Below are positions 7,984 through 16,377 of a DNA stretch of 64,000 nt, in pieces. The notes beneath the pieces were generated by a model. It ran no database searches. It was not told the origin of the DNA and saw nothing but the letters and a program-made list of their open reading frames with translations. Numbering within the stretch: position 1 is the stretch's first letter; each line of letters starts with the position of its first letter. The translations under genes were made by a program, and so were the position numbers. This DNA is from an uncultured Actinomycetes bacterium (lineage in GTDB: Bacteria; Actinomycetota; Actinomycetes; Nanopelagicales; Nanopelagicaceae): positions 18,495 to 82,494 of the forward strand of contig CALEGP010000034.1 of the NCBI GenBank assembly GCA_937876245.1. Reading direction: 5' to 3'.

Positions 7984-8742
7984 ATGCGCCATATGGATAT
8001 TGCTCTCTCACTAACTGCTGGGGCGTTTATTGGGGCTGTGCTCGGATTTATCGGTGCGGGTGGTGCGATGCTTACAGTCCCTATTTTAATTTACTTATTT
8101 GATTTTTCACCTGTCCATGCAACTACTGCAGCGCTGCTTGTTGTTTTTCTGGCAGCGGCATTCGGGCTGGTGCCAAAAATTAAAACTGGGGATGTTCAAA
8201 TAAAGATCGCCCTATCAATTTGGGCACTTGGCCTAGTGACCAATCTCGGTGGGGCAATTCTGGCAAAACATTTATCGGACACCTTCATTATTACTGGATT
8301 CTCGCTGATATTAATTGCTGCGGGGCTTTCAATGCTGCGCTCTCCGATTAAGGAAGAAGAAGAGAAAAGAATCCCCCTAGCTAAATTGATATTGCTATCA
8401 CTGGTAATCGGATCAATGACTGGGATATTTGGAATTGGTGGTGGATTTTTAGCTATACCTGTTCTCGTAATTTTCTTTCACACTGCCCCGGCAAAAGCAG
8501 CCGGCACTTCGCTCTTGATAATAGCTATCAATTGTCTTACCTCATTTATCGGCCACCAGAGCTTATGGCATGAGGTTGATTGGAAGATTCCACTTATTAT
8601 TTCAGCATCAGCCGTGACAGTTTCGATTCTTAGTTCGCAACACAGTTCAAAAATTCCCTCTGTAATCCTTCGTAAAGGTTTTGCGGTTCTACTTTTTGCT
8701 ATTGCCGCTTTTTCGATAATCGAAACTTGGTTTATCGTCTAA
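7984..8742 (+). CDS. Sulfite exporter TauE/SafE family permease
   Basis: 252-residue polytopic membrane protein with about eight hydrophobic segments. The two halves carry related glycine-rich motifs, GFIGAGGAMLTVPIL near the N-terminus and GIFGIGGGFLAIPVL after the middle, which is the duplicated architecture of TauE/SafE permeases. Substrates in the family include sulfite, sulfoacetate and other small anions; none can be assigned here. Starts at 7984 or 7993 are both possible. The 3' end overlaps the convergent CopC gene by 11 bases. Confidence 0.88.
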   Translation: MRHMDIALSLTAGAFIGAVLGFIGAGGAMLTVPILIYLFDFSPVHATTAALLVVFLAAAFGLVPKIKTGDVQIKIALSIWALGLVTNLGGAILAKHLSDTFIITGFSLILIAAGLSMLRSPIKEEEEKRIPLAKLILLSLVIGSMTGIFGIGGGFLAIPVLVIFFHTAPAKAAGTSLLIIAINCLTSFIGHQSLWHEVDWKIPLIISASAVTVSILSSQHSSKIPSVILRKGFAVLLFAIAAFSIIETWFIV

Positions 8743-9106
8743 CCATAAATGTTAAATAGGAAGAGACTGGATGTCCGTCTTGGGAAACCACTCGCCAAGA
8801 TACTTTTATTGGCCCTGCTGCCTTTCGATGCTTAATTTTTACACTTAATCGAGCACCTCCAATAAATGGCTCACCATCGCTTAATTCTCTTCCTTTCCTA
8901 TTTGTTACGGAGAGAAAATTGATTTTCTTATCCCCCAAGGTGATTAAATTTCCGTCGAATTCAATCCAGAGAAGTTTTGGCAACTTAGCAATCACTGAAC
9001 GAGCTTTTGGATTGGAATCCGCTAATGATGAATGAGATTGTGCGGATGGAACAATCCCGAGGCTTAAGGAGACGGCGGCCCAAATTACAATGGCTCTTCT
9101 TTTCAT
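8732..9106 (-). CDS. copC: CopC-domain copper-binding secreted protein
   Basis: 124-residue secreted protein. A signal peptide ends near residue 24, so the mature protein would begin HSSLADSNPKA, with the N-terminal histidine (H25) that is a Cu(II) ligand in CopC proteins. The other expected ligands are visible as D110 and H112 in SQDGHPV. No CopD-type membrane partner is encoded here. The SCO1-family gene lies just upstream on the same strand, which fits a role in extracytoplasmic copper handling, perhaps for cytochrome oxidase. Confidence 0.88.
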   Translation of the reverse strand: MKRRAIVIWAAVSLSLGIVPSAQSHSSLADSNPKARSVIAKLPKLLWIEFDGNLITLGDKKINFLSVTNRKGRELSDGEPFIGGARLSVKIKHRKAAGPIKVSWRVVSQDGHPVSSYLTFMVRR

Positions 9107-9149
9107 TTGCTACCTTTCGGTAAAAATTGACTAGACAAATTTTGGATAA

Positions 9150-9992
9150 TTAGTGGATGTGCAATCCAGTTATGTCCGTCAATGCGGAGTAAATAGCATC
9201 AACTTCCCAAGTCGAACCCTCTGGATTTTCCAAATTAGCTAGACCGCCAGGGCTCAAATATGACTTCAATTTTTCAGGAAGTGGTGTGGAGCCGACTTTG
9301 GGGGTGCCAAGATCTAGCCATCTCCAATTAGAATCTTCATCCAAAATAATCACTACATCGGCATGCGCCATGTCGTAAGAAACCGGCATTCCAGTTTGCC
9401 AATCAACTGGATTGGCTTTCTTATCGGCTTCAGAGAACTCTTCCAAAACGGCTGGTGCGCCAAAATAATCCCATAATTTTGCGAGGTCTGGTTCAGAACC
9501 ACCAGCTAAAGTCCAGTTTTTTGTGGCAAATATACTCTGATATGCCAATAATCTTGAAGGCACATCTCGCTTTCCATCAACAGTAATCTCAAGAACTTCA
9601 ATCTTTCCGGAAGCTTCTCTTTCGATAACTCTATCTCCGACATCGCGCATATTGGCCGTAGTCATCGGACAGATTTCTTGGCAAGAAGTTAGGAAGTTTG
9701 TAATTACTACTGTCTGCCCTTTAAGAGATTCCAGAGTGAAAGTCTTTCCATTTTGGTCAACCAAAGGCAAATTCAATACCTCAGCAGGAAGTGGCTCATT
9801 CAAATAAGTCCCGCCCCCTGGTGCAGGTTCTCCGTGCCCTGGTGCAGGTGCAGGTAGTGAATCATGCATGTGCGATGAGTCGCCAGTTGCTGATTCGCTC
9901 GAACTTCCACACGAAGCGAGCGTTAACGCGCTAGTAATTAAGCCGACGACCACGGCCAACTTCGCCTTTGAACTTAACCTAAAAGTAGACAC
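9150..9992 (-). CDS. SCO1/SenC family lipoprotein
   Basis: 280-residue lipoprotein: the lipobox LTLASC places the acylated cysteine at residue 28, followed by a His/Pro/Gly-rich linker. The thioredoxin-like domain carries the SCO copper motif CQEICP (C104, C108) and the distal histidine in MAHADV (H210). SCO proteins deliver copper to the CuA site of cytochrome c oxidase or act as thiol oxidoreductases. The gene uses a GTG start and is upstream of CopC in the same direction, so the pair probably forms a copper-handling unit. It is divergent from arsC. Confidence 0.93.
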   Translation of the reverse strand: MSTFRLSSKAKLAVVVGLITSALTLASCGSSSESATGDSSHMHDSLPAPAPGHGEPAPGGGTYLNEPLPAEVLNLPLVDQNGKTFTLESLKGQTVVITNFLTSCQEICPMTTANMRDVGDRVIEREASGKIEVLEITVDGKRDVPSRLLAYQSIFATKNWTLAGGSEPDLAKLWDYFGAPAVLEEFSEADKKANPVDWQTGMPVSYDMAHADVVIILDEDSNWRWLDLGTPKVGSTPLPEKLKSYLSPGGLANLENPEGSTWEVDAIYSALTDITGLHIH

Positions 9993-10040
9993 GCTCGAAC
10001 CCTAACGAAGTGAGTCTGCTTTTGCAACTACTATCTGCAA

Positions 10041-10430
10041 ATGCCTTCAGTTTTATTTGTTTGTGTTCATAATGCCGGCCGATCACAGATGGCCGCTGGT
10101 TTCATGACCGCACTATCTGGTGGCAAAGTTGAGGTGCTCTCTGCTGGTTCTGCACCCAGAGATTCAATCAACCCAACAGCGGTTGAAGCGATGGCTGAGG
10201 TTGGAATTGATATTGCAAATAATTCACCAAAAGTATTGACCACTGAAGCGGTTCAGCAATCCGATGTAGTCATCACAATGGGCTGTGGTGATACCTGCCC
10301 ATTTTTCCCCGGCAAGCGATATGAAGATTGGGTGCTAGATGATCCCGCAGGTCAAGGAATCGAAAGTGTTCGCGTAATTCGCGATGAAATCAAGAGTCGA
10401 GTGGAGAAGCTACTTAAAGAAATAATCTAA
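10041..10430 (+). CDS. arsC: Arsenate reductase / low-molecular-weight phosphatase family (ArsC)
   Basis: 129-residue protein with the phosphatase loop CVHNAGRS (C8-X5-R14), a second cysteine pair C82 and C86 in MGCGDTCPFFPGK, and the acidic loop DDP at 100-102. This is the arrangement of actinobacterial ArsC proteins that reduce arsenate through mycothiol or thioredoxin. No arsenite pump or ArsR is adjacent, so a housekeeping detoxification role is likely. There is no clear Shine-Dalgarno site, and a -10-like TACTATCT lies just before the ATG, so translation may be leaderless. Confidence 0.85.
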   Translation: MPSVLFVCVHNAGRSQMAAGFMTALSGGKVEVLSAGSAPRDSINPTAVEAMAEVGIDIANNSPKVLTTEAVQQSDVVITMGCGDTCPFFPGKRYEDWVLDDPAGQGIESVRVIRDEIKSRVEKLLKEII

Positions 10431-10444
10431 TCTAAGGTAAGGCT

Positions 10445-10930
10445 ATGGAAAACATCCGGCAAAATGCTTCAGTTCAGCGGGTATTGGTGAAACTTCGGGA
10501 GCATGACATAACTGGTGAAGTAAGAGTTCTCTCAGAGAGTGCACGTACTGCTCAAGAAGCAGCTGATGCGCTCGGAATCTTGGTTGGACAAGTTGCATCC
10601 TCGATTGTTTTCAAACTTGATGATGACTCCCCGCTATTAGTGATCACAAGTGGTCGGCACCGCGTTGACACAGCTTTAGTAGCCAAGAATTTAGGTCAAG
10701 AAAAATTGCACCGCGTTGATGCTGATTACGTGAAAAATAGATCAGGTTTCTCAATTGGTGGCGTGAGTCCACTGGCGTGGATTCAACCCGTAACAGCCAT
10801 CATCGATGAGGCGCTAAATGATTACGAAGTCGTCTGGGCCGCAGCTGGCCACCCACACGCGGTTTATCAGACGACTTTTGCCGAGTTATTGGAATGCACG
10901 AGCGCAAAGCCAATGGTGGTTGGTGAATGA
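10445..10930 (+). CDS. YbaK/EbsC-type aminoacyl-tRNA deacylase
   Basis: 161-residue protein of the YbaK/ProX editing family, which hydrolyses mischarged tRNAs such as Cys-tRNA(Pro). The family signatures AADALGILVGQVASSIVFKL, with its conserved lysine, and GGVSPLAWI are visible. The stop overlaps the start of the next gene by four bases (ATGA), making it the first gene of a run that continues into the carotenoid genes. That link looks like shared transcription, not shared function. Confidence 0.88.
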   Translation: MENIRQNASVQRVLVKLREHDITGEVRVLSESARTAQEAADALGILVGQVASSIVFKLDDDSPLLVITSGRHRVDTALVAKNLGQEKLHRVDADYVKNRSGFSIGGVSPLAWIQPVTAIIDEALNDYEVVWAAAGHPHAVYQTTFAELLECTSAKPMVVGE

Positions 10931-11718
10931 ATAAGCCAAAGCTTGCCTACCAATCCCCTAGTTCGAGTGAGGCTATTGTTTTAATTCATGGCCTTGGCTC
11001 TGCTGCAACTGCATGGAAACCAATTGTTCCAAAGTTAGAATGTAAATTTAAAGTAATAACTCTTGATCTCCCTGGTCATGGAAACGCTGACCGAGTTGAT
11101 CACAAATCACTCGAGCCAGAAGTGTTAGCAAAATTAGTTTTTGATTTAATGGATGAGAACGGTGTCGAAAAATTTAATTTAGTTGGCAATTCTCTTGGCG
11201 GCTGGGTCGCACTTGAAATGGCGGCGATGAAACCAGACCGAGTGAAATCACTTGTTGGTCTTGCGCCTGCTGGGCTTTGGCACAATCCAGCAACAACTCG
11301 AGCTAGATATGCGCTCTCTAAAGTAGCAGCCGATAGTTTTAAAAATATTGCGCCACAACTCCTGAAATCTGGGCTTATGCGCAAAATAGGTTTTGGACCA
11401 TTTACTCCAAATTGGGCAAATTTGGATCTCGAGATTTGCGTAGATGCTGTTCAAGCGCTTGGAAATTGCCATGGGTACTACCACACGTGGGATGCGATGT
11501 TGCATCATAGATTTGATAAAACAATTCCGACAAGCGTCCCGACCACAATAATCTTTGGTGATTCTGATTGGACGCTACCGATTGAAAATTCACAGGAGCG
11601 TTCGTTGGCCCCGGCGCACTGCAAATGGATTGTGCTTCCAGTTTGTGGACATGCTCCGATGTGGGATCGACCAGATGAAGTTGTATCTGAAATATTTGCA
11701 GCAGCTGGTATCTCTTAA
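10927..11718 (+). CDS. Alpha/beta hydrolase in the carotenoid operon
   Basis: 263-residue alpha/beta hydrolase with an intact predicted catalytic triad: S89 in GNSLGG, an aspartate in GDSDWTLP (D212 or D214) and H242 in CGHAPMWDRP. An oxyanion motif HGLGSAATAW is at 21-30. The substrate is unknown. It is coupled to ybaK upstream (4-base overlap) and shares one base with the crtA-like start downstream (TAATG), so it is co-translated with carotenoid genes. Involvement in carotenoid or lipid ester turnover is possible but unproven. Confidence 0.85.
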   Translation: MNKPKLAYQSPSSSEAIVLIHGLGSAATAWKPIVPKLECKFKVITLDLPGHGNADRVDHKSLEPEVLAKLVFDLMDENGVEKFNLVGNSLGGWVALEMAAMKPDRVKSLVGLAPAGLWHNPATTRARYALSKVAADSFKNIAPQLLKSGLMRKIGFGPFTPNWANLDLEICVDAVQALGNCHGYYHTWDAMLHHRFDKTIPTSVPTTIIFGDSDWTLPIENSQERSLAPAHCKWIVLPVCGHAPMWDRPDEVVSEIFAAAGIS

Positions 11719-12386
11719 TGATCGTTCTGGTTTATTTCTGGAAGATAAACCTTCGTTCTCTTCCAATTGCAATTCTGCATATGGCCTTTGATAGGTTTTT
11801 TCTTAAGCGCAACAAAAAAATAACTTTCTTTAAATCACTTGGCACTGGCAGAGGCGAAACTTTCACGCCAAGCGATGCAGATTTCACTCGCTGGGGCCTA
11901 ATAGTTGTATTGCCAAATTCTGAGATCGAGCTCTTTGATTCTTCACCTTTAATTTCGCTCTGGCGACGTCTGGCTGTATCCGAATATCGTGGAATACTGC
12001 AGCCAATCTCAACGCATGGCGCCTGGGCCAAGCGTTCACCATTTAACGAAAACTTAATCAGTGGTTGGGATGGCCCGGTGGCGGCAATTACCAGAGCTCG
12101 CATTAAGTGGTGGATGAATCCTAAATTTTGGAGCGCAGTTCCACCCGTAACTACAAGTCTTAAATCTGCTACAGGTTTGAACAGCGCGATAGGAATAGGC
12201 GAAGCTCCGATTGGCCTACAGGGAACTTTTTCTAGATGGGACTCAATGTCAGCACTGAGAGCATTTGCCTATGGCCAAGGCCCACACTCGAAAGCAATTA
12301 CGATGACTGAAGAGCTAGATTGGTACGTAGAGGAGCTATTTGCCCGCTTTGCAATTATTAGCGAGCATGGCGAGATAAAGCGATAA
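11718..12386 (+). CDS. CrtA-like carotenoid monooxygenase family protein
   Basis: 222-residue protein resembling spheroidene monooxygenase (CrtA), which adds keto oxygen at C-2 of acyclic carotenoids. Supporting segments are SLGTGRGETFTPSDAD near residue 40 and the C-terminal block GTFSRWDSMSALRAFAY, HSKAI and WYVEELFARF, which are characteristic of the family. Its neighbours (CruF-like hydratase, glycosyltransferase and a CrtI/CrtD desaturase) support a role in carotenoid end-group oxidation. The exact substrate cannot be told from sequence. Confidence 0.8.
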   Translation: MIVLVYFWKINLRSLPIAILHMAFDRFFLKRNKKITFFKSLGTGRGETFTPSDADFTRWGLIVVLPNSEIELFDSSPLISLWRRLAVSEYRGILQPISTHGAWAKRSPFNENLISGWDGPVAAITRARIKWWMNPKFWSAVPPVTTSLKSATGLNSAIGIGEAPIGLQGTFSRWDSMSALRAFAYGQGPHSKAITMTEELDWYVEELFARFAIISEHGEIKR

Positions 12387-12404
12387 GTAAGGCAGAATCA
12401 GGCC

Positions 12405-13220
12405 ATGTCGATCCGCCAATATCGCCCGAGACGCAATCGGCGTGATGGAATTACGACAAAGCAAAATATCGCCCTCCTTGCTCTATTTATTTTCGCCATT
12501 GGCTGCCAGATCAGCTACCCATTAATTTCCGGTGATCTACTTCGGTATGTAACAATTTTAACGGTTATTTCGGGTGCGATAGTTATGTTGTTTCATTCTC
12601 TTCTATCTTATGGCTTCAGATATTTCGTAACTTTCCTTCTCGTAACATTTTCCTACTCGCTACTCATAGAGATAATTGGAAATAAATCTGGTTGGCCATT
12701 TGGTTCCTACGCTTACGATGACTCGCTGGGGTTTCAAATTGCCGGTGTGCCTGCGGTTGTCCCCCTTGCTTGGATAATGATGTCTCATCCGGTTTTAATT
12801 GCCGCGCGTAAAACAATTCCAACTTGGGCATTTCTCTATGGCGGGATTGGACTTACAGCTTGGGATTTATTTTTAGATCCTCAAATGGTTGCTGCCGGAA
12901 GATGGAGCTGGAATTCCGTTGAGCCTCACGTTCCCCTGGAACCAACTATCCCCCTTTCAAACACTGCCGGTTGGCTTTTGACCGGTATTGGCCTAATGGC
13001 CCTACTCAATTTCGTTCTACCAAAGGAGCGCCGAAAAGCTGGAGTCAACTCAACGATTCCTAATATATTCCTGGGTTGGACGCTATTTTCCGGAATCATT
13101 GGCAATGTATTCTTTTTCGACCAGCCCGGAGTTGCCATAATTGGCGGTGCTGTTTTCCTGCTCTGGTTGGCGCCGTATCTCTTGGTTCTCTCATTTGGTA
13201 AGCCGGATTTATTCAAGTAA
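12405..13220 (+). CDS. cruF: CruF-like carotenoid 1,2-hydratase family membrane protein
   Basis: 271-residue membrane protein with about seven hydrophobic segments. It matches the CruF/CrtC2-type carotenoid hydratase family (formerly DUF422): FSYSLLIEIIGNKSGWPFGSY, VPLAWIMMSHP and WDLFLDPQMVAAGRWSW are family hallmarks. These enzymes hydrate the psi end of a carotenoid, giving the 1-hydroxyl that can then be glycosylated. The next gene, which follows without a gap, is a CruG-like glycosyltransferase, the same pairing seen in myxol-glycoside pathways. Confidence 0.85.
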   Translation: MSIRQYRPRRNRRDGITTKQNIALLALFIFAIGCQISYPLISGDLLRYVTILTVISGAIVMLFHSLLSYGFRYFVTFLLVTFSYSLLIEIIGNKSGWPFGSYAYDDSLGFQIAGVPAVVPLAWIMMSHPVLIAARKTIPTWAFLYGGIGLTAWDLFLDPQMVAAGRWSWNSVEPHVPLEPTIPLSNTAGWLLTGIGLMALLNFVLPKERRKAGVNSTIPNIFLGWTLFSGIIGNVFFFDQPGVAIIGGAVFLLWLAPYLLVLSFGKPDLFK

Positions 13221-14267
13221 ATGATTGTATTTTGGCTAAGCGCAATCGCACTCATAATCACGACCTGGAATGTCATTTCGATGAGGGTTGTTGGACTAAA
13301 AGGTGCCAAATTTGTATCTGATTCGGTCGACATCCTTATTCCGATGCGAAACGAGCAGACCAATGCTGAAGGGTCTCTTAAATCACTTCTTAACTCCGAG
13401 TTGCTTGAAAATTCAGAGATCTATGCGTTGGACGATTGCTCTATAGACGAAACAGCCAACTTAATTAAGACTTTTAATGTTAATTTTATTTCGGGGTCAG
13501 ATATTCCAAAAGGCTGGCTTGGTAAAACTTGGGCATGTCACTGCCTAGCAAAGGCTGGATCTGGAGAATATCTTGCCTTCATTGATGCGGACGTACGTCT
13601 TCATCCATATGCAATTTCTTCGGCTATTTCGACAATGCAAGGCCTTAGTTGGGATTATATTTCACCCTATCCAAAACAGTTGGCCGGAACTTTTCTCGAA
13701 AAATTAATACAACCACTATTGCAATGGTCATGGATTGCCAGTGTCCCACTTCGCTTGGCTGAGAAATTTCCCAATCGTGCGATGACTATTGCCAATGGCC
13801 AATTTTTTATTGTGAAGCGAAGCGCATATGAAGCTATTGGCGGACACCAATCAATTTCCGGAGAAATATTGGAGGACTTAGAACTTGCCAGACTTCTTAC
13901 TTCGAAGGGCTTTAAAGGTGGTCTCGCCGAAGCAAGTTCCGTTGCCAGCTGTCGGATGTATGAAAGCAGTCAAGAATTAATCGATGGCTATACGAAGTCT
14001 TTATGGCGAGCTTTCGGAGGAAGTATGGGAACAATCGTTGCTATTTTCCTACTTCTTGCTACTGGTATTGCCCCATACCTAAGTATCGGAGCCCCTTCGT
14101 TATTCATATTCCTATCCAGATCACTTTCAGCGTTAAAAACTAAGTCAAATCCGGCATTTGCTTTTTTACATCCAATCTCGATTCTTGTCTTACTCTATTT
14201 AATTGGTTTATCGGCCATTAGAAAACAACATGGAACTTTGCAATGGCGTGGACGGTTGATTCCCTAG
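13221..14267 (+). CDS. Family 2 glycosyltransferase, CruG-like
   Basis: 348-residue membrane-anchored GT-A glycosyltransferase. An N-terminal hydrophobic segment is followed by the nucleotide-sugar domain with VDILIPMRNE, DDCSIDET, GKTWACHCLA and the metal-binding FIDADVRL. Two or three hydrophobic segments close the C-terminus. Enzymes with this layout include CruG (carotenoid 2-O-glycosyltransferase) and HpnB-like proteins. The immediate neighbours, a CruF-like hydratase and a CrtD-like desaturase with no intergenic bases, favour a carotenoid acceptor. Confidence 0.82.
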   Translation: MIVFWLSAIALIITTWNVISMRVVGLKGAKFVSDSVDILIPMRNEQTNAEGSLKSLLNSELLENSEIYALDDCSIDETANLIKTFNVNFISGSDIPKGWLGKTWACHCLAKAGSGEYLAFIDADVRLHPYAISSAISTMQGLSWDYISPYPKQLAGTFLEKLIQPLLQWSWIASVPLRLAEKFPNRAMTIANGQFFIVKRSAYEAIGGHQSISGEILEDLELARLLTSKGFKGGLAEASSVASCRMYESSQELIDGYTKSLWRAFGGSMGTIVAIFLLLATGIAPYLSIGAPSLFIFLSRSLSALKTKSNPAFAFLHPISILVLLYLIGLSAIRKQHGTLQWRGRLIP

Positions 14268-15767
14268 ATGAGCAAGGTCATTGTTATCGGGGCAGGCATG
14301 GCTGGCATGGCCACTGCTGCCAGACTTGCAAAAGCTGGGCACAGGGTCACAATTTTCGAGCGAAGCAATTTGACCGGAGGAAAATGTCGAACCGAGTTGA
14401 TTGGAGATTATGCCTTCGACACCGGACCCTCACTTCTAACTTTGCCAGCTGTATATCGTGATCTATTCCTAAAAACTGGAAAACGTATTGAACATATTCT
14501 AAAAATAAATCCTGTAGATCCCGCATTTGTATATAACTTTGCTGATAAGACAAAGATAGCATTTCCAAATCTTTCACCAGGTGAAGTTAGCCGCTCTATC
14601 GAATCAACTTTAGGTCCTGATGCAGCTAATGAATGGCATAACTTAATGCAACGTGCCGAACATATGTGGGACGTTTCCCGCGGGCCATTTGTTGAATCCG
14701 AACTTAAATCAATCGCTTCGCTAGCTAGACGTAAGAATCTGATATCCGATCTGCGTACAATCTCCCCCTTTATGTCACTTCGTTCACTTACTTCTAAGTA
14801 CACAAAAAATCCCTATTTGAGTGCGATTGTTGATCGTTACGCAACTTATTCAGGATCAGATCCTAGAAAAGTTCCAGCAGTTCTGCTTACGATCGCATTT
14901 GTAGAATCTGCTTTCGGCGCATGGCATATAGAGGGCGGAATTGGTCAACTTGCTATTGCACTTGACGAGAGATGTCGCAAACTAGGAGTTGAAATTTTAC
15001 TAAATAGCGAAGTTTCTAAAATAACTTTTGAGGCAAATTCGGCAACTGGGGTTGTGGTTGGAGGTGAGACTTACGCCGCTGATTTTATTGTAGCTAATGC
15101 TGATGCCGAAATTGTTTACAAGAAATTGCTTCCACCAAAATTACGAGTTGTTAAGGCTGAGCGAAAAAAGATGGCGAAAGCTACAAAGTCGCTGGCTGGC
15201 TTTACCCTTCTTCTCGGTTTAGACAATAGTAGAGTCTCCAATCCGCCACCGAAATTGCCACACCATTCAATCTATTTTCCGCGCGATTACGATGCCGAAT
15301 TTGATGATATTTTTATTAGAAAAATTCCGGTCCAGGATCCGACAATTTATATCTGCTCTCCAGATGATTCCAAAATGGCCAAGGCAAATAAGGAAGCGTG
15401 GTCTGTCCTAATAAATGCCCCGAGGCATGAAGCGGTAGGCGGTTGGGACTGGCGTAAAGAGCCTGAAAAATACGCAAAGCAAATAATTAGCAAACTCGAT
15501 GCCCTAGGACTTAGAGTTTCAGAACGGTTAGATGTCATGGAGTTTAGAACACCTTATGATCTAGAAAATTCAGTAGCTGCGCCAGGTGGATCGATTTATG
15601 GGACTTCGAGCAATGGTGCCAAATCGGCTTTTCTGCGAGCCAAAAATTCCTCGCCTTTAAAGAATCTATATTGCGTTGGTGGCTCGGCACATCCTGGTGG
15701 TGGACTTCCGCTCGTTGCCATTAGCGCAGAAATTGTTTCCGATGCAATTGCTCGTGCTAATCTTTAA
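14268..15767 (+). CDS. crtD: CrtI/CrtD-family carotenoid desaturase
   Basis: 499-residue FAD enzyme of the phytoene desaturase family. The dinucleotide-binding motif VIGAGMAGMATAARLAKAGH is at the N-terminus, followed by GGKCRTELIGDYAFDTGPSL, and the C-terminus has the family motif VGGSAHPGGGLPLV. A separate phytoene desaturase (crtI) lies 4 kb away with crtB, so this copy is more likely a CrtD-type 3,4-desaturase acting after hydration. It starts directly after the glycosyltransferase stop. CrtO-type ketolase is a less likely alternative. The 3' end overlaps the convergent CDP-alcohol transferase by 11 bases. Confidence 0.8.
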   Translation: MSKVIVIGAGMAGMATAARLAKAGHRVTIFERSNLTGGKCRTELIGDYAFDTGPSLLTLPAVYRDLFLKTGKRIEHILKINPVDPAFVYNFADKTKIAFPNLSPGEVSRSIESTLGPDAANEWHNLMQRAEHMWDVSRGPFVESELKSIASLARRKNLISDLRTISPFMSLRSLTSKYTKNPYLSAIVDRYATYSGSDPRKVPAVLLTIAFVESAFGAWHIEGGIGQLAIALDERCRKLGVEILLNSEVSKITFEANSATGVVVGGETYAADFIVANADAEIVYKKLLPPKLRVVKAERKKMAKATKSLAGFTLLLGLDNSRVSNPPPKLPHHSIYFPRDYDAEFDDIFIRKIPVQDPTIYICSPDDSKMAKANKEAWSVLINAPRHEAVGGWDWRKEPEKYAKQIISKLDALGLRVSERLDVMEFRTPYDLENSVAAPGGSIYGTSSNGAKSAFLRAKNSSPLKNLYCVGGSAHPGGGLPLVAISAEIVSDAIARANL

Positions 15768-16377
15768 AACGCCGGTAAGAATTAAAAGTCAGCTGAAATA
15801 GGGCTATTGACTGAAACAGCGCCCAGATTACGGTAATTATCGTAATCCAATTAAGTTGCAGGATATTTGCAATAATGGCGATAAAGATAAAGCTGGCGCG
15901 TATTGGACGCTCTCCAATCGTTATGATTCCAAGTTCACCGTGGCCCAGTCCTGCCGACCTAGCACGGAGATATTCTTGAGTAAATGCAAAGATGGATGCG
16001 ATAAGTATGAATTGAACTGGCGCACCCAGCCTATATAGGGCAAGTGCCCAAAAGACTTCTGAGATTCGGTCCGCAAATGAATCGAGGAAAGCGCCAAATT
16101 TTGATGTACGTTGCAGAACAACAGCTAGTGAACCGTCTATCCCATCAAAGAATAGGGAGAGAGTTAAAAAAAGCGCAGCAGACCAATGGTAGGGAAATAT
16201 CGAAAGCGCGATGGCGCAAAGTAGACCAGCGCTCGTTAACATAGCTGGGGTGATGTGAATTCTCGCCATAGGTTTAACTAGTGCGAAGGAAATCCTCAAC
16301 CAAATTTTAACTATCCCTGTTATTTCTGCGCCGCCGTGAAGTTTTGACCAGGTTGCAAAGAATTCAGATTTAAGCAC
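15757..16377 (-). CDS. CDP-alcohol phosphatidyltransferase
   Basis: About 206-residue membrane enzyme that would transfer a phosphatidyl group from CDP-diacylglycerol to an alcohol. The catalytic motif is visible as DGIDGSLA, then GAFLDSFADR, a version of DGxxARxxxxxxxxGxxxDxxxD in which the AR is LA. Several hydrophobic segments surround it. A GTG at 16377 with GGAAG upstream gives an 8-base overlap with metF and is preferred over an ATG at 16419, which would overlap by 50. The acceptor (inositol phosphate, glycerol phosphate or other) cannot be decided. It sits between the two carotenoid operons on the opposite strand. Confidence 0.8.
   Translation of the reverse strand: MLKSEFFATWSKLHGGAEITGIVKIWLRISFALVKPMARIHITPAMLTSAGLLCAIALSIFPYHWSAALFLTLSLFFDGIDGSLAVVLQRTSKFGAFLDSFADRISEVFWALALYRLGAPVQFILIASIFAFTQEYLRARSAGLGHGELGIITIGERPIRASFIFIAIIANILQLNWITIITVIWALFQSIALFQLTFNSYRRFKD

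Noticed and set aside
9107..9149. CTACC-TTTC-GGTA followed by AAAAATT between copC and the SCO1 gene, considered as a terminator.
   Set aside because: The stem is only 4 bp and the A run is in the leader of copC, where AAAGG serves as ribosome site. The two genes are probably cotranscribed.
11718..15767. Possible horizontal transfer of the carotenoid genes.
   Set aside because: Base composition and overlap style look the same as in the flanking genes, and no transposase, integrase or tRNA lies at the borders.
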